DNA from: Pomacea canaliculata
Taxonomy: Eukaryota; Mollusca; Gastropoda; Architaenioglossa; Ampullariidae
Assembly (NCBI RefSeq): GCF_003073045.1
Contig: NC_037592.1
Location: 14,502,384-14,566,383 of the forward strand
Length of the DNA stretch: 64,000 bases
Reading direction: 5' to 3'
Both the position numbers and the translations under genes were made by a program. Below, in pieces: positions 1-14,400 of the stretch. Numbering within the stretch: position 1 is the stretch's first letter; every line of letters begins with the position of its first letter. The notes beneath the pieces were generated by a model. That model was given only the letters and a program-made list of their open reading frames with translations, had not been told where the DNA came from and made no database searches.

Positions 1-3000
1 TCCTGATTGGCCAGAACGGACCTCGCCGTCTGTCACCAGTCCAACAAATGTTTCGTTAAAGGAGCGAGGAACGATGTCGCACAACAAAGACAGGTGTCTC
101 TTACCGAAACAGAAATTCTCGTGTCGCTTAATGAGGCGGATAATTCATTTAGAAAATAACAGCACAAACATTGGAGAACGGCTAAACAAAAATGTCTGCC
201 AATAGTGATCAGGAAATCAAATGTCATCAGCTGCGAAAGAAAGTCCTGCTAAAAGGAAAGAATGAAGGAAATGAAAGAAGAACAAGCAAATCTAGTGTTT
301 AAAAAAATTAATCAGCAAAAGAACAAGTAAAAAACAAGAAATGAATAAGCATCGCTCATACAAAAAAAAAAAAAAAAAAAAAAAAAAAACCCGAAAAGAA
401 AAGGAAAAAACCTGCTAACTAACCAATCAAAAACCGAATCAAAGAAGAAAATGTGCTGAAAAGGGTCAAACCTGTGCAAGATGGACAAAAGACAGTTGAC
501 GTCTGACACTCTGAATAAACCCTTTGGCACCTGTGAAATCGAAAGAAGAATTCAGGTGAGTGTCTGCTGCACGTGTTGCCAACTAAGTTTTTTGTGTGCA
601 CACTTTTAAAATTGTAAAATGCAACTCTGATGAAAGGACCTATGTGTATTACAGTCAATAATATTTTATTTGCAACAAACAATTTCATAATGTTTCTTAT
701 AGCAGTTAGATTTACTTTTCCTTTGTGTGCATACCACGTCCCATCTTGTTAGCCATCATGCAACATTTGCTCTATATTCTCTTCTCATTACCAATTATTT
801 ACCAATTTTATCATCATACGGCACTCACTGTAACTTTCCTTACTGACACACAGCCAAGTGCAATAAATAACACTATTTCATCTGTCTGAGAACCTGACAG
901 ACGGCGAGATACAACTCAACAAACTATTTTTCCTCTCAGTATAGGATACACTGCCAAAGGTCAGGATGAACACTACTCACTCTCTATTTTCCGCTGTCTT
1001 ATAGAGTCCGGCACACTGTCTAGCGCAGCACTGATCCAACATGGCAGCTTCCTCGTAAACAGTTTGATTTCTGCACTGAGGCTGAAACAGATCCGAGTGG
1101 AATTAACCTCCGTAAATCAAACCAAAAAATATAAAATAATGTTTCAGAATAAACATGCTGTTTGACACCACTTGCACAAAAACATGAAAACATGTAGACA
1201 AAGACGCACACGCGCGCGCACACATACACACACACGCTCACTCACTCGCATACATACACTCACGCGCCCCTACAGAAAAAAAACCGAAGGGATTTAAAAG
1301 GGATTTAAAAACTTGTTTGTTGCCTCTGTAAGAGATAAAATAAACATCAAACTACAGAGAATTACAAATAGATACAGTAAATCAGGAATTAAAGAAAGAT
1401 AACACTACTCCCGTCCCGCACCCTCCACCCGCTTGTGATTGACAGTTATCACCGACTGCAGCCAGAACAAGTTTCAGTCTCAGTACTTCTGTTGGCTGTA
1501 CATTCTTCTGTAGTCTTCCAACACCTGTAGTAGACATTTTCTCTAGAGACATTACGGGTGGGGGGATTTTTGGAGGCGGGTAGCCAGGCCGTGCTGTAGG
1601 TAGCATCGCGAGCAGGAATGAAGGAAATGATTGACCGCTCCTCACCACCCAACTTCACACCCTGACAGCGCCGCGTGTCGTCATCTCCAAGCAGATGAGT
1701 CGAGCGCTGCGGCGATCCGGGTGCCAACATAGCTCGGGTACCTGCAGTCCTCCCTTGACAACCTTCACGCCGGTGCCAGCCAACTCTGGGGGGGTTGAGG
1801 GAGGGGGTCAGCGCGTGTTTGCCCTTCCTTCCCTCCCCCACCCGTCACGAGCCGCTACCACCGGTGGCGCGGCGGCCTCTTTGATGTGAAGGTGCCGCTC
1901 GCACCTGGAGCGCATGGCGAGCTGTGTACGAGAGCCGCTGTAAGTGGCGGCACATGCCGCGTCAGCCCCGGCGGCCTCTTAAACTGCGAGTTTGTTTCCG
2001 CTGAGAGGAGCTCTCCCGTGCGGCAGGACGCGGCTACAAAATATTGTCGAACATGTCTCCAGGTCGCCACCCCGACAGACGCAGGAGGCAACGCGGAGGC
2101 GGAAGGGTGCAGGAGGTACCTGACATTAGAGCTGCCTTTAATTTCGAACCTTGATGAGTCACACCGCAGATATTGGTCTCTCTTTTGAAATCAGCTGATC
2201 AGTTCAGCGTGATTAATTTTGCCACAGTTCTATTTTTTTTAAAGTGAGGTTTGCTTCTATTGCTTCACATTCAAGGTGCTTGTTATTATTGCTATTGTTC
2301 TTCCTAACAATTTTATTATTAATTTTTGTTGCTTTTTCTGTTTCTGTTTTTTTATTTTTCTTCACGCTGCTGTTCTTACTTTTTTTTCTTCTTACTATGG
2401 CTATTCCTGTTATCATTGCTTTCTTTTCATAGTTCTCGTTCTTATTCCACCTGTTATTATTTTTTATTTTTTGTCCTGCTGCTTTGGTTGTTGTTCTTTG
2501 TGTTGCCGGTGTTCTTCTTTCCTTCTTTTTATTGTTAAAACTTTTTTCTTCTTTATTGTTTTCTCTTCCCTTGATTGATCTCCTTCATTCGCTCCGACAG
2601 GAAGGCCAGAAGACTGGACAATGGTTTTGAACGGTGTAATTACATAAATCAACCGAAATTCTCATCTTTCATTGGTCTGTCTGTAGATCGTATGTATGTC
2701 CCTGCTTGCATTCCTGGAGAAAAATATCTGTTGTCACTTGCAGGACAAAGTCCGAGACTGATGTGGAGTTGGTGCACACGAAGCGCCCCAAGGTTCCAGC
2801 CTGTGGAATTCGTTCTTAGTCGACACAGGTACCCACTATGATGGCGGCTCTTGTTTCTGTCCATATATTTATAGGACAAATTATCTGTCGTGCAATAATT
2901 TATGCACCATAAATATATCTTTATTCTTTAATCTATCGGTGTAAAAACTCTCCGTCAGATGCGAATCGACTAAAAAGGAAAACAGACAAAGAAAGTAAGA

Positions 3001-3014
3001 AATTTGTCTCTTAC
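1..3014. other. No exon recognised; intron or 3' flank of RFX6-like gene
   Basis: The RFX6-like gene must continue beyond its exon at 3015, but I found no match here to the expected FAK/W block or dimerisation region. The stretch holds a poly-A run (about 361-389), a short CA-rich tract (about 1200-1260), a GC- and CpG-rich block (about 1.4-2.1 kb) and a T-rich block (about 2.2-2.6 kb). The open frames here resemble nothing known to me. Confidence 0.5.
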
Positions 3015-5556
3015 CTGTCTGGTATGTCCTGAATCGAAGGAGGAACAAGGATATCTGCCAACACCTGGAAAAAACAAAACAGTTTTCCTATGCTACATCT
3101 GCAAAATGTGTCAGTTACAATAGTACATCTGAGAATGACATTCAAGAAACAGAAGCAGATACCCAGCCTCCACTTAGCAGCTGGGGTCGTGTACCGAAGG
3201 TGGGTGGAGCTTTGGATGGGTAACCTATAGCACACAGCTGATAAAATATATCAATATATATATATGAGTCCTTAGCTGACTGCTTCGTGCTACCCACCTA
3301 ATGCTAATTACGATCTACAGCTTATTATTCTACGGTACGTACATTCATATTTTCTTTTAAGGAATAAACTTAGCCATCGGATGTCCACACTCTACCTTTT
3401 TCTATGCCTTCCGAAAGAAGACTCAGGCAAACCACAATAACATGATAATGATGAATTAAGGTTAATTAAAATATAGAGAGTAGACAAACCTACTTTGTAC
3501 AAAATGGAATCACAAAGAGCCACGATGGCGCAGAGGATGTCTGAGTGCAGTAGCTGCGTGAGATGCCCGGGCATGCCTTGCCAGAAGTGTAACAGCAGAT
3601 TCTGTACCTGTACCCAACAGTCCACAAGAAGCAGGTGAATGCTTTCATTAACACGTTTCAAACCAATGATACCACGCACGCACACAATACTTTGTGTCAA
3701 GAAGAGATATCTAGTGGGACAGGACAGATTCACATAAACGATTTAAGAGTGATACCCCTTAATGCCTACTTTATATTTTGTTTCTGATCCCATAGAAATA
3801 CCTCGTCAAAGTTGGCGCTGATGACTGTGTCCAGTATTCGTTGACAGTGGGTACGGTACATCATAAGCAGGGTCTTCATCTGAAAAATACATTTTCACAA
3901 AAAGAACTCACTAAAAAGTACAGCAAATGACATTTCTAACAACATGAGGTCGCGAGGAAACGTTTTGTAAGATAAGATACAACGATAGGACATCAATGCC
4001 AGTCGTCGGCTTCATCAAAGTAGTCCTATGTGGATGACAAGCAGGGTTGAGAGACTTCACGAAAAGTCAGGTACACATGTCTAAAAATAAAAATAAATAG
4101 TATGAACTATGTTTATATTGAATGTTTCTTTTTAATTTGATTTTGAAGGTAAAAAAATAATTTCTCACATAAAACTAATTTACCAGCATTATAACAGGAT
4201 GAACACACTGTGCAACAAAGTTGAAATAATTACAAGGACGAGAGAAAGAATGAGACAGGTATGGAAAATGATTATTTACAAGTGAAAAGGACAAAGGTCG
4301 TTGTCGTGACAACCGAAGATAGCCAGCTGTTTATATATATATAAGTACTTATTTATTTATTTTGCTGAAAACTGAATTTGTGATTGGTGAAGGAGGACCT
4401 GGAGCTAACAGCTACCTTTTCAGGGCACACGTCCTCAGGCAAGATAAGGTTGTCAACCTCAGGAAACTCAGGCAGCAGAGTTCCTGTCTTGGAGCTGAGA
4501 GAATACTTCCGGTTCGATCCCTGAAAACACAGGAATCAACTTTGGGTTAAAAGCTTCCTTTTTATGTCTTGATGTCTTGTGATGGCTTCAGTCTCCTTGC
4601 ATGATTCTTGAAGGTAATACCTAAACACTTTCTGTTCTGAATTGGCGATTGGTATAAATGGACTAAACTCTATATGTTTCTATAATTCAGATTACGATAT
4701 ATAAAACTACAGAGATCTATCTGAGGTAAAAAAAATGTGTAAGAATTTTTAATAGTAGATTTTTTTTTTAAATGGGAAACTTGTCATAGGTACTTACTAA
4801 TTACCATGTGTCTTAAACTCTCCAAGGCACCTTACACCTTAAACATCATTAAATCGGTATTTGGTGAACATTTCTTTACAAAATTTTGATTTCCGCACAA
4901 TAAAATATACCTTGACCAAATTTTACATTTATGCACAATGAAATGATAGGTTTACATTTACCAGACATAAAATATACCTTCAAGAAATTTCACATTTACC
5001 GATCACTAACTACAGCGTTGGAAATTTCGTATTTTGACAATATTCAAGTCTCTTTTCGAGAAGCTGAGTTGTGGGAGTTTGCTTCTCCCCCTCATTCCAT
5101 CCACAAACTCATTCCCTCCCCCAAACCGTTTTGATTTCATTACTGGCTTAATTGACTATTTTACATCGACCTTCTTACTTTCTATAAATATTTCTAGCAA
5201 AAGATTTATCACCATGCGAGTTTAACCCTGACATGTTTAAATGGCAGTAACAAACTGGTGATTGAGTTTGCTGCTGGCCAACAGTTGGGCTTAAAAGTCA
5301 TGTTCAAAATTATTTACTCAAGAATTATCGACCTCTCTCTCGAGAAGGAGCTGCTGCCTCTTATTATAGAACAATTTTTCTATAGAGTTTCGTATCTTGA
5401 AATTGCTTCTGTTATAAATACACCGAGGCCAAAGCTACTGTGAAAAATATCGGGTGGAGCTAAACGAGGTGGGACTGGGTGATTAGATTGTGGGTGATTG
5501 ACTTGAGTCACACCCATGTGAAGAGTGTAGGAGTCATTAGCGAAAACAGTTACACC

Positions 5557-5605
<49 letters not shown>

Positions 5606-6408
5606 AATAATAATAATAATTGGTTGAAGCCTTCAGCTTCAATATTTTCAGACTTTGAAGACATGTGACACTACACCTGATAGCCTCGCCATCTAAACAC
5701 ACCAACTTTCAGACTGGATGATGCTTTACCGAAGATGGAAAGCGGACCAATTGCTGCTGACGTTAGAAACTTCGCGCGACTGTTTAATTGAATCAGCTTG
5801 TGTCTGTCTCACTGGGGGCTGGGATGGGGAGGACAGCTGCAAGGGACCGGGTGGGACACTGAGTACAGCGTGCAGCTTGTTACGCCCTCCCATCACAGTC
5901 GCTACTGTCGCTACACCTTTCCTGCACACAGCCTTGGTTACAGGTTATCACATGCACCAGCATAGCCTCTCTAGCCAGAGAGATACGCCACCCCATTCTC
6001 CCCCTGCCACCCGGCTATGGCTTGGACGCATGTTGGAAACAAGGGATTGACAACAAACGCAGCGGCAGCATAGAATAAAGAAACAAAGCAAAACAAAATG
6101 CAAATGATAACAAACAAACAAACAAACAAACAAACAAACAAACAAACAAACAAACAAACAAACAAACAAGAATACTCCACAAAACGGTATGTTATAAGGA
6201 AACAAAAGATGATTTGAATGAAAAATGTTTCTGTCTACTTTGGTTCTACTTGTATTTTTTCATAGATTCTTTATAATACGCTGTATCCCATAGTTTGATG
6301 TAAGTTAGAGATGTGTTATGAAAAACGTACACAACTCACTTGTGAATGTTTACTCGACATAACGCAGCGCGCTCTTTACATCGTTTTAGTGTTCACAAGA
6401 CGACGACG

Positions 6409-6479
<71 letters not shown>

Positions 6480-7833
6480 AAAAAAACAACCCCAAAACAA
6501 ACAAATTAACTTAAAATGGCAAACTTCCACCTCTAGATACTCGCCAAATCCGGTGGCGGGAGAGAGTCAATGAAAATCCGAGTCATTGCTGCAGGAGCTG
6601 CTTTGTGCGCAGTAAAAACAGTTCACCCCATCCCACCCCAACCCACCCACACATACACATACACACCATACTCTCCCCCACCTTACCTCTCCAGGTGTGT
6701 GTGTAAAAGCTCAAAGAACCGAAGAAAAAAATCACCAAGAGGTTTATCCAAACATTTACTTCTTCATAACAGCTACAAGGTTCACGCCGAGCTACCCAGC
6801 ATCTTTATCACTCATTCATAACGGCTGTGCGCGCCTTCCCACCTGTGTGCGCATCTCTCCACAGCTGCAGTATCAAAGTTGCCGACATTAGCCAGCACGT
6901 GCCGCTGTAGCCTAGTAGTGCAGGCTACCCGAGACCTAGCGAGAACAACTCCACACGCGCCGCCAGGCCGCGCTCGTCACCAGGGCAACGCCGGCAGGCA
7001 TACCCCGGTGCAGGTCCGGTCACCCCGGTAACAGGGTAGCCGCCAGAATGGACGAGCGGACGAAGCCGGTCAGACGGAGGGGAGGGAGGAAAAGGAGGAG
7101 GGGAGGGAGGAAAAGGATCCGCGACAAGATCCTCCCCCAATATCGCTGGCCCGCCGAGACCGCGTCATAGTCCTGTCGCTGAAGGTGTGAGCACACATGG
7201 CGTTCATAACAGGGTAGTCAATGAAACGGCAGACGTCTTCAGAAAGATTACCGACATTCGGTTTGACGATGGGCCACCCCTACCCCGCCACTAGGACCTC
7301 GTCTCGCCAACAAGGTGTGTCGTGGCGAGTGTTGACAGAGAACTCCAAACACCTTGTCAGGCTGGCGTGACGGTGCTCGCGCCGCCTCTGAACTCCTCGC
7401 TTCAGCACGAATTTCGTTACCAGTGTGTTTATCAGTGTGTTTATCAGCATATCATTGCAGCGATGTAGCCACGAGCAAAAACACACGCGCACAGGCACAC
7501 ACACGCACCGACGCAAATCTACTTTATGTGTTCCAGAAAGGTTGGAATACTTACCTCGGTTTTGATCTTCACACCAGAAAATCTGTAATGAGAGCAACAT
7601 TTTATAATATATTAACGTCAGCTTTATGTATATTAACAGTTATTTTCATTACTGAAAATTTAATAGACAACCAAGATGGGGCTGCAAACATACTGCTTGC
7701 ACTGTGATGCATCCTGCCTCTTCTAACGACTACTACGGTATAACTCTTCTCAACAGTTTACTTTCAACTGGTACCTAGCAAGTAAGATTAGTAGTTTGAG
7801 ACAGAACAGTGAGCTTACCTGTTGCCTAGTAAC

Positions 7834-7892
<59 letters not shown>

Positions 7893-7933
7893 AAGTAGTT
7901 ACCAGCCAACAGGAAAGCTCATCCAACTGTCTT

Positions 7934-8027
<94 letters not shown>

Positions 8028-8336
8028 CACATGGACGCTCTTTTATTCCTCTCTTTCAAAGCGAGGAAGGGAGCGAACCCTTCGCCACCCCAAACATCAA
8101 AGAGAACAACTCTTCTTCAAGCCTTGTGTGTTGAGAAACTAGTCTGATAAATGACGACCTAAGCTCCTCAGGTCAAGCCAAAGTTCCTAGGCACTGTAAC
8201 CCTGACAACCAATACATCCATCGCTCCTTACATTTTCCTGTCTCTTCAGTATTTTTCCATACATAGATCAACGGGTGTTGAATCCTTTGGGAACCTATGC
8301 ACACTTATTCTGTCATCATAGTTTTCCTGTGCATTC

Positions 8337-8406
<70 letters not shown>

Positions 8407-11400
8407 GTTTCCACATCTGCTTTGGAGATTTGGTATTCGCTGAATAACTCGTGTCAGCCATGACACTACAGATGGCTTCTGACACAAATGGAGATTTGAA
8501 TAGAGGAAATCATGTTTTTTTTTGTAATTTCTTGATAATGTGTTTCTCCTTGCGAGTTCATGTCCGAGGCATTGATAAATGATATCAAAGGAGTCTTTTG
8601 AGCGTGATATACATCACCAAATCGGATAGGTCTTTAAAACCATCTCTCTAATCCGGTAAGATTGTTAAATTTACAAGAAATTTTGGATGAAAGTTTTGCG
8701 TTTTGGTGTATAAGGAATGAGACTGTAAAAGACTAGCTGAACTTTGACCTTGTCGTAGTGTCATGTCTAAGTGCGGTCCAGTATTTCCAACATTTACTCA
8801 CCGTGTCAGGCCTCTTCCAGAGTAGACAGACTGGTAATAAACTGAAGTCTGTTTTATGCCGATCCCATAATAATGATACCTAAAGCACACATATCATTGC
8901 CATTAGAAAAATATGGTGTGTGTGTTTGCCCAGAAATAAAAAAAATCATCTTATTATAATATCTGTGCCTTTATTTGAACATCAGAGCCATTTGTTTACG
9001 GTGTCATCGCAATTTTTAACACAAAACATACTTGAACTATATTACATATAAACGCGATGCACACACAATGAACAGGTAAAAAACCTTACAATGTTCATGA
9101 AAAACTACACATCATAAAATATACGAGCGCTGGTAAGAAAGAAAAAAAATAAACCAACGAACAATTTATTAAAAAACAGCAAAACTTACCTGGACTGGCC
9201 GCGAGTTCCGAGTCTGCGTGTAGTCAACTTAGGAAATTTCTGACGGATGATCTGTGAGAACATATTTCACGATCATCTGTGAAAATACTCAAGGAATTGT
9301 AATTCAAAGTGTAGAATATGTGTGTGCATGCGTGTCTGTGACATTATAAATTTTTCTGAATATCCAAGAAGAGTTCCATCATTAGTTATTGCAAAGCGAC
9401 TTCATCGCTGAAGAAAAAAGTTTTAAATAAAAGTAGGTAACCGAAGAATCTTCTAGAGAACCCTGCAAATCAAGCTATCGTGTCTACCATATCAGGTGTT
9501 TAAAAATATTTTACACTTCACTTATTTTCACATAAGACTTCTATAATTGCATTAATTATCCACTTAATACGTGAATGCATGCTTGTAGCTTAGCTGTCAA
9601 AGTTTCGTAACTCGCCTTTCCAAAAGTAGCGGCCCCTGCCGGAGTGAAGGTGTTCTTCTTGCAGAAGTCTAAGTAATGAGTGTAGAGAACACATCTCGGC
9701 AGACACACCCCTTCTACTCTTTCGTAGTTCTCAGTCAACCTGTAAGATAATCAGACAGTCTTCTTATTAGAGCTACCTACACGAGTCTGACGATGTTTCA
9801 CAGAGCAAGATATAACAACTGAACAACAGTTTTAATATCATGCATAAAGATTTGGTATGTAAATGGAGGAAGAGAATGTAGTGGGGTAGGATGGAGTAGT
9901 AAGCTGGATCAGAAGAAAAGTGGAAAAATGGGTCGAAAAAACCCCTCAGCAATAATCATTCAAGAGGGAGGGAGAGAATAAATAGCATAACACGTACCAG
10001 TGTCCAGAGTTGTCCGTTAATATGTGACAATATACTTATAGTACTGTGCAAATCTTCCTTTCACACCACCCAGTCATTTAAAAAGTCTCGCACTGTAATA
10101 GGCATTTAAAGATTGAGCGATAGCCGAAGTAGTTAACTTTAATTAATAACGAGAAAGTTCCCCAACCTCCTGACTCACAAAAACCAAGGGCAAGACCCTG
10201 TTCTAAATATAGGTACAATCGTGACTAAGCAATATCAATTGACTTTTGAACTATCACGATTATCTCTATATTTACCTGCATGTCGAAAGCCATTATCGGT
10301 GCTTTTTATTGTCTTAAGCTGGAAGAGTGGTCTAGTGGACATTTTCTGAACTCGTTTGTGAAAAGATGTCGGCATGACGCAGCAATGTCACGAAATGTAC
10401 GATGCAAATATCGACTAAAAATCTTTTGTCTTCCAAATAGCTTGATAAGACTGGCTTCAGGGGAGGCTACTCTATTCGCGGACCCGATCACATAACCTCT
10501 GCTATAACATTTTTCTGATGGAGGTAGGAGGGGGACTGGTTAATGTAAGTACCCCGATGTGCCATTGTTTCATTTTCTCTTTTTCGCTTGTATGCTAAAG
10601 AATAAGCACATTGATAACTTGTTTTGTGTTGAATAAGCCACGTTCAGATGGTGGGTAGGGTATGGAGCAGAACAATGAAAGAAAGAACGAGAGAACAAAG
10701 ATTGATGCAAACACTGATAATATGAGAGGCCAGTCATGAGAAACAATGTGACAGACTGTCCTTTACGTGTTTTTTGGTTCTTAAAGATAAGACAACTCTC
10801 TAGGAGGACGGCGGAAACACGTGAAGAGAGGTTCTGCAATCTGTCCAGGGGCTATGCCATCAGGACCGATAATGCGCTCACTTCCGGTATGACTGCACCG
10901 ACCTGCTCGGACGTTTTCATCTTGGAAAAAATTCGGTTAAAATGAATTATCTTTTTGTGAATTAAACATGCAGTTTTTGCATCAGAAACACTAGATTTTC
11001 ACAGGCTAACTGTTTTCTAGGCCAGAAAAAACGTGTATCTTGCTCTTCTTATATCTTCTTATAATTATCTTCATATATCTGTGAGCGAGAGAGAATGTGA
11101 GTGTATAACTTTTTTCTGATTTTGTACACAACACAAAATTATGTCAGCCCTTAAAAGTCAAAATGTTTACAAAGCTGTCACCCACAACAAATTTAATCAA
11201 AAAAAGAGCTGATTAATGAACAAGCCTTTGATAGACCAGGACAATTCTCAACATCCTCCTACAGCAGATGGCTAAGCATCTCAACTCCTAGTCCTTGTGA
11301 CAAACAATCTGCTAGGGAGCCCACCAGTTGGCACAAAGGGACTTCATACATTCAAAGATCACCGTGACCCTCAGTCATCAGAAAAATGTAGACTACTTTC

Positions 11401-14400
11401 CAGACAGAATTACAGTACAATCTCCTCATTAACACCTTCCGTACTATCATCACCTATTAGATGCAACCCAAAAAATCTCGTATCTCGCTGTATAAACATC
11501 ATCTCTATTAAGTTGCCTCCCCAGTGCGACCTTTGACTGACATTTTAGCCATATTTAAGACACTTTTGGCAGAAGTCGCGTGTTGGAAAAAATAAAGTAC
11601 TTTTTAAAAATGTTGACTGACTGGTTCTGACCCATCCTGTGTCCTATACTACTACAGAAATAAAATAAATTAAGTTCATTTTGAAAGAGATTGTTTGTTC
11701 ATCGGGTTACCGGTCTTTGTGGCCTAAACCCATATCGCCGAGAATCAATCTCGCCAAGACCATATCATCCCATGGATGACTATATCGTTCCAACACCGAA
11801 AGTCGAATCCACCCGGGACTACAAGACGAACCGTTCCCCTTTCGATATACATGTGCACATACAGACACAAAGCGAGCAGCGTATCACCTGTGGCCTCTCT
11901 ATCCCAACTTTTCCTCCAAACGACTGTGGTATTTCCTTCAGCTTAAGTGCCTGCTTCTTTTTTTTAAATTTCATGTTATGGCAGGTGATATTCCTGGCGA
12001 AACATAGCGATACGAATATCCCACCCTGTGAGTAGTTAATATGGGACTGAGTACGTAGCTTTGACAGTTTACTTTGGACTTATGTGTTTTTGATTTATGG
12101 TTTTCTGAGTCTGTTGATGAGTGCCCTTCGTGCCGACACATCTTGTGGACATGCTGCTTGAAGGCTTCTGCTTGGACTGAAGTGCGACAGGACGGTCATT
12201 GGGCATTAATGAGCCTGCAAGTACGCACGTGTGTGTTTGTGGGTGGGTAGGTGTATGTGTATGCCAGCAGGAATAGAAGTAAATTTTAGGTAATAACTAA
12301 AAACTTTACTTTTAATTCAGTCGTTCAGTATTAGAACAAAGCAGCAATACACATCGTGGTAGATACTGCTACCTATGCCAGCCCCCGTCCCACCAGATCC
12401 TTACTTAAAGTCAAAGTTTTATTTCAGCCCACACACTTACAAAATACAGGTAGTCCTCGAGTTACGACGGTCTCGAGTTACGTCGTTTCGTGGTTACGAC
12501 ACTCATTCCCACTTACAGTGACAGTGATAACACAGCAACGTAGTGGGCTTATTATTGAGATGGACAGATTATTGGCGCTTTGGTTGGAAGACCAAAATCA
12601 ACGCCGTATCCCTGTGAGTTTTATGGTTATTCAGGAGAAGGCTAGGCGACTGTTTGAGGCGTTGAACAGAGAAAATTGGGAAGAAAGTGAAAGTTAAGAA
12701 TTTGTGGCGAGTAGGGGTTGGTTTATGAGGTTTAAGGATCGTGCCAACTTCCATAACATTAAAGTGCAAGGTGAAGCTGCTAGTGCTGATGAGAAAGCAG
12801 CAACTGAGTTTCCTAATGCATTGGCTAAGATAATTGAGGAGGGTGGTTACTGTGCTCAACAAGTGTTCAACGTGGATGAGACAGTTGTTTTGGTAACGTC
12901 TGCCTAACCTAACACTGTTTATTACTGTTACAGCACTTAACAGTACAGTATTTCATTATTAAACTACTGTACTACAATATTTTACTGTACTTATGTTTAT
13001 GATAATTATGTAGGTGCCTGTATTAGGATAGGTGTTTGGATAGGCTAAGTGTTTGCAGTACTCTACTGTTATTATGGTACAGTACTGTATGAACGTATGA
13101 TCCGACTTACGTCGAAATTCGGTTTACGACGCCGCGTTAAGAACGGATCCCCGTCGTAAGTCGAGGACTACCTGTATAGAAAAATAAGGCATTTTTTTTT
13201 ACCACTAACTGAATTTATAATTAACTGTTTATAATATTATTGTTATTATTATTGGTGGTGATGCTTTCATTGGTAATGATGAGGTTGACAAGTGGTGATG
13301 ATTTTGAAGAGGAGGTTGAGCGGTAACAATGTTAGTAGCGAACGTATAATCACAGACGCTTTCCTGAAAAATTCTTATTTCACTTAAATCTTTAAAAAAA
13401 AAAAACCAACAGAACATACTGGGTTTGAAAGTTATAAGAAAATTTATAGTCTCAACATAGGAGCAAACTATGAAAGAAGACAGTTAACCAAGAAAATTCC
13501 ACTATCACAACATGCAGTCTTTACCTACATTCCGTAGCCCTTGCCTAGGCTCCAAGATGGACAAGAGTTACAAGAGTATCACGGCAGAAGAGGTAGATCA
13601 TAACACTTGTGGCAATACCTAAGTTCTGATTATTTTGTCATTTAATCTCTGTGTTTATTTGCCTCACGTACAGGAAGATGTCAAGCGGTAGTTTGATGTT
13701 GTGAAGTTCACTTGTCTTACCTTCACGCTGATCCTTTGTCAGTCTAGCGAGACTAGCAGGACATGGGCTTGTTTCTTTGTTCATGATTCTACAGAGTTTA
13801 TAAATAGGTTGTAGATGTCTCCCTGCGACAGCTTTTACTCCATTAATTAAGCGCTCGAGTTATCCGCTGACATCACTAACCCTCCCTATAATATTTTTAA
13901 AGTTTGCAGAATTGTTATGCTTGTCTACTTTTCCTTCGTCCAGATTGAAAGACATTCGATGATCATGAACATGATGTTGGAAATCACTAACCGAAGTACA
14001 GACAATAAACGTAACTAACCTGGAAAAATATGGAAAAACACTCCTTTTCCGTGCATTTCAATATCAGTAAATTCTTCTGACTTTTTAATTAGTGCTGTTT
14101 CTTGAAGGTATGTTGTAACTTGAGCTACACATTGTCAGAATAAGATAGCGACGAACAAACTGGAAAATAAAGTCGTCTGCAATTTTTGCCAGGTGATGTC
14201 AGCAGTCGTTAAAGTACTCCACACCACCTGTGGGGCGCATCAAACACACCTGTATATCTTGTCGCATTCCATACATTGTCCAAATGACTAATCCGCGACC
14301 TCAGAGGTGTCAAGGGTCATGATATCTGCAGTTCTCATCAATGTTGACAGTCAGTTCAAACGTAGAATCGTGAAGTGTAAGACAAGAAACTTTTTAAAAA

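Noticed and set aside
4303-4316. GTTGTCGTGACAAC palindrome as a fourth X-box
   Set aside because: Perfect inverted repeat, but its right half GACAAC breaks the RGYAAC consensus.
7750-8485. Poly-Leu, poly-His and poly-Thr frames
   Set aside because: Direct translations of the AAC and ATG microsatellites.
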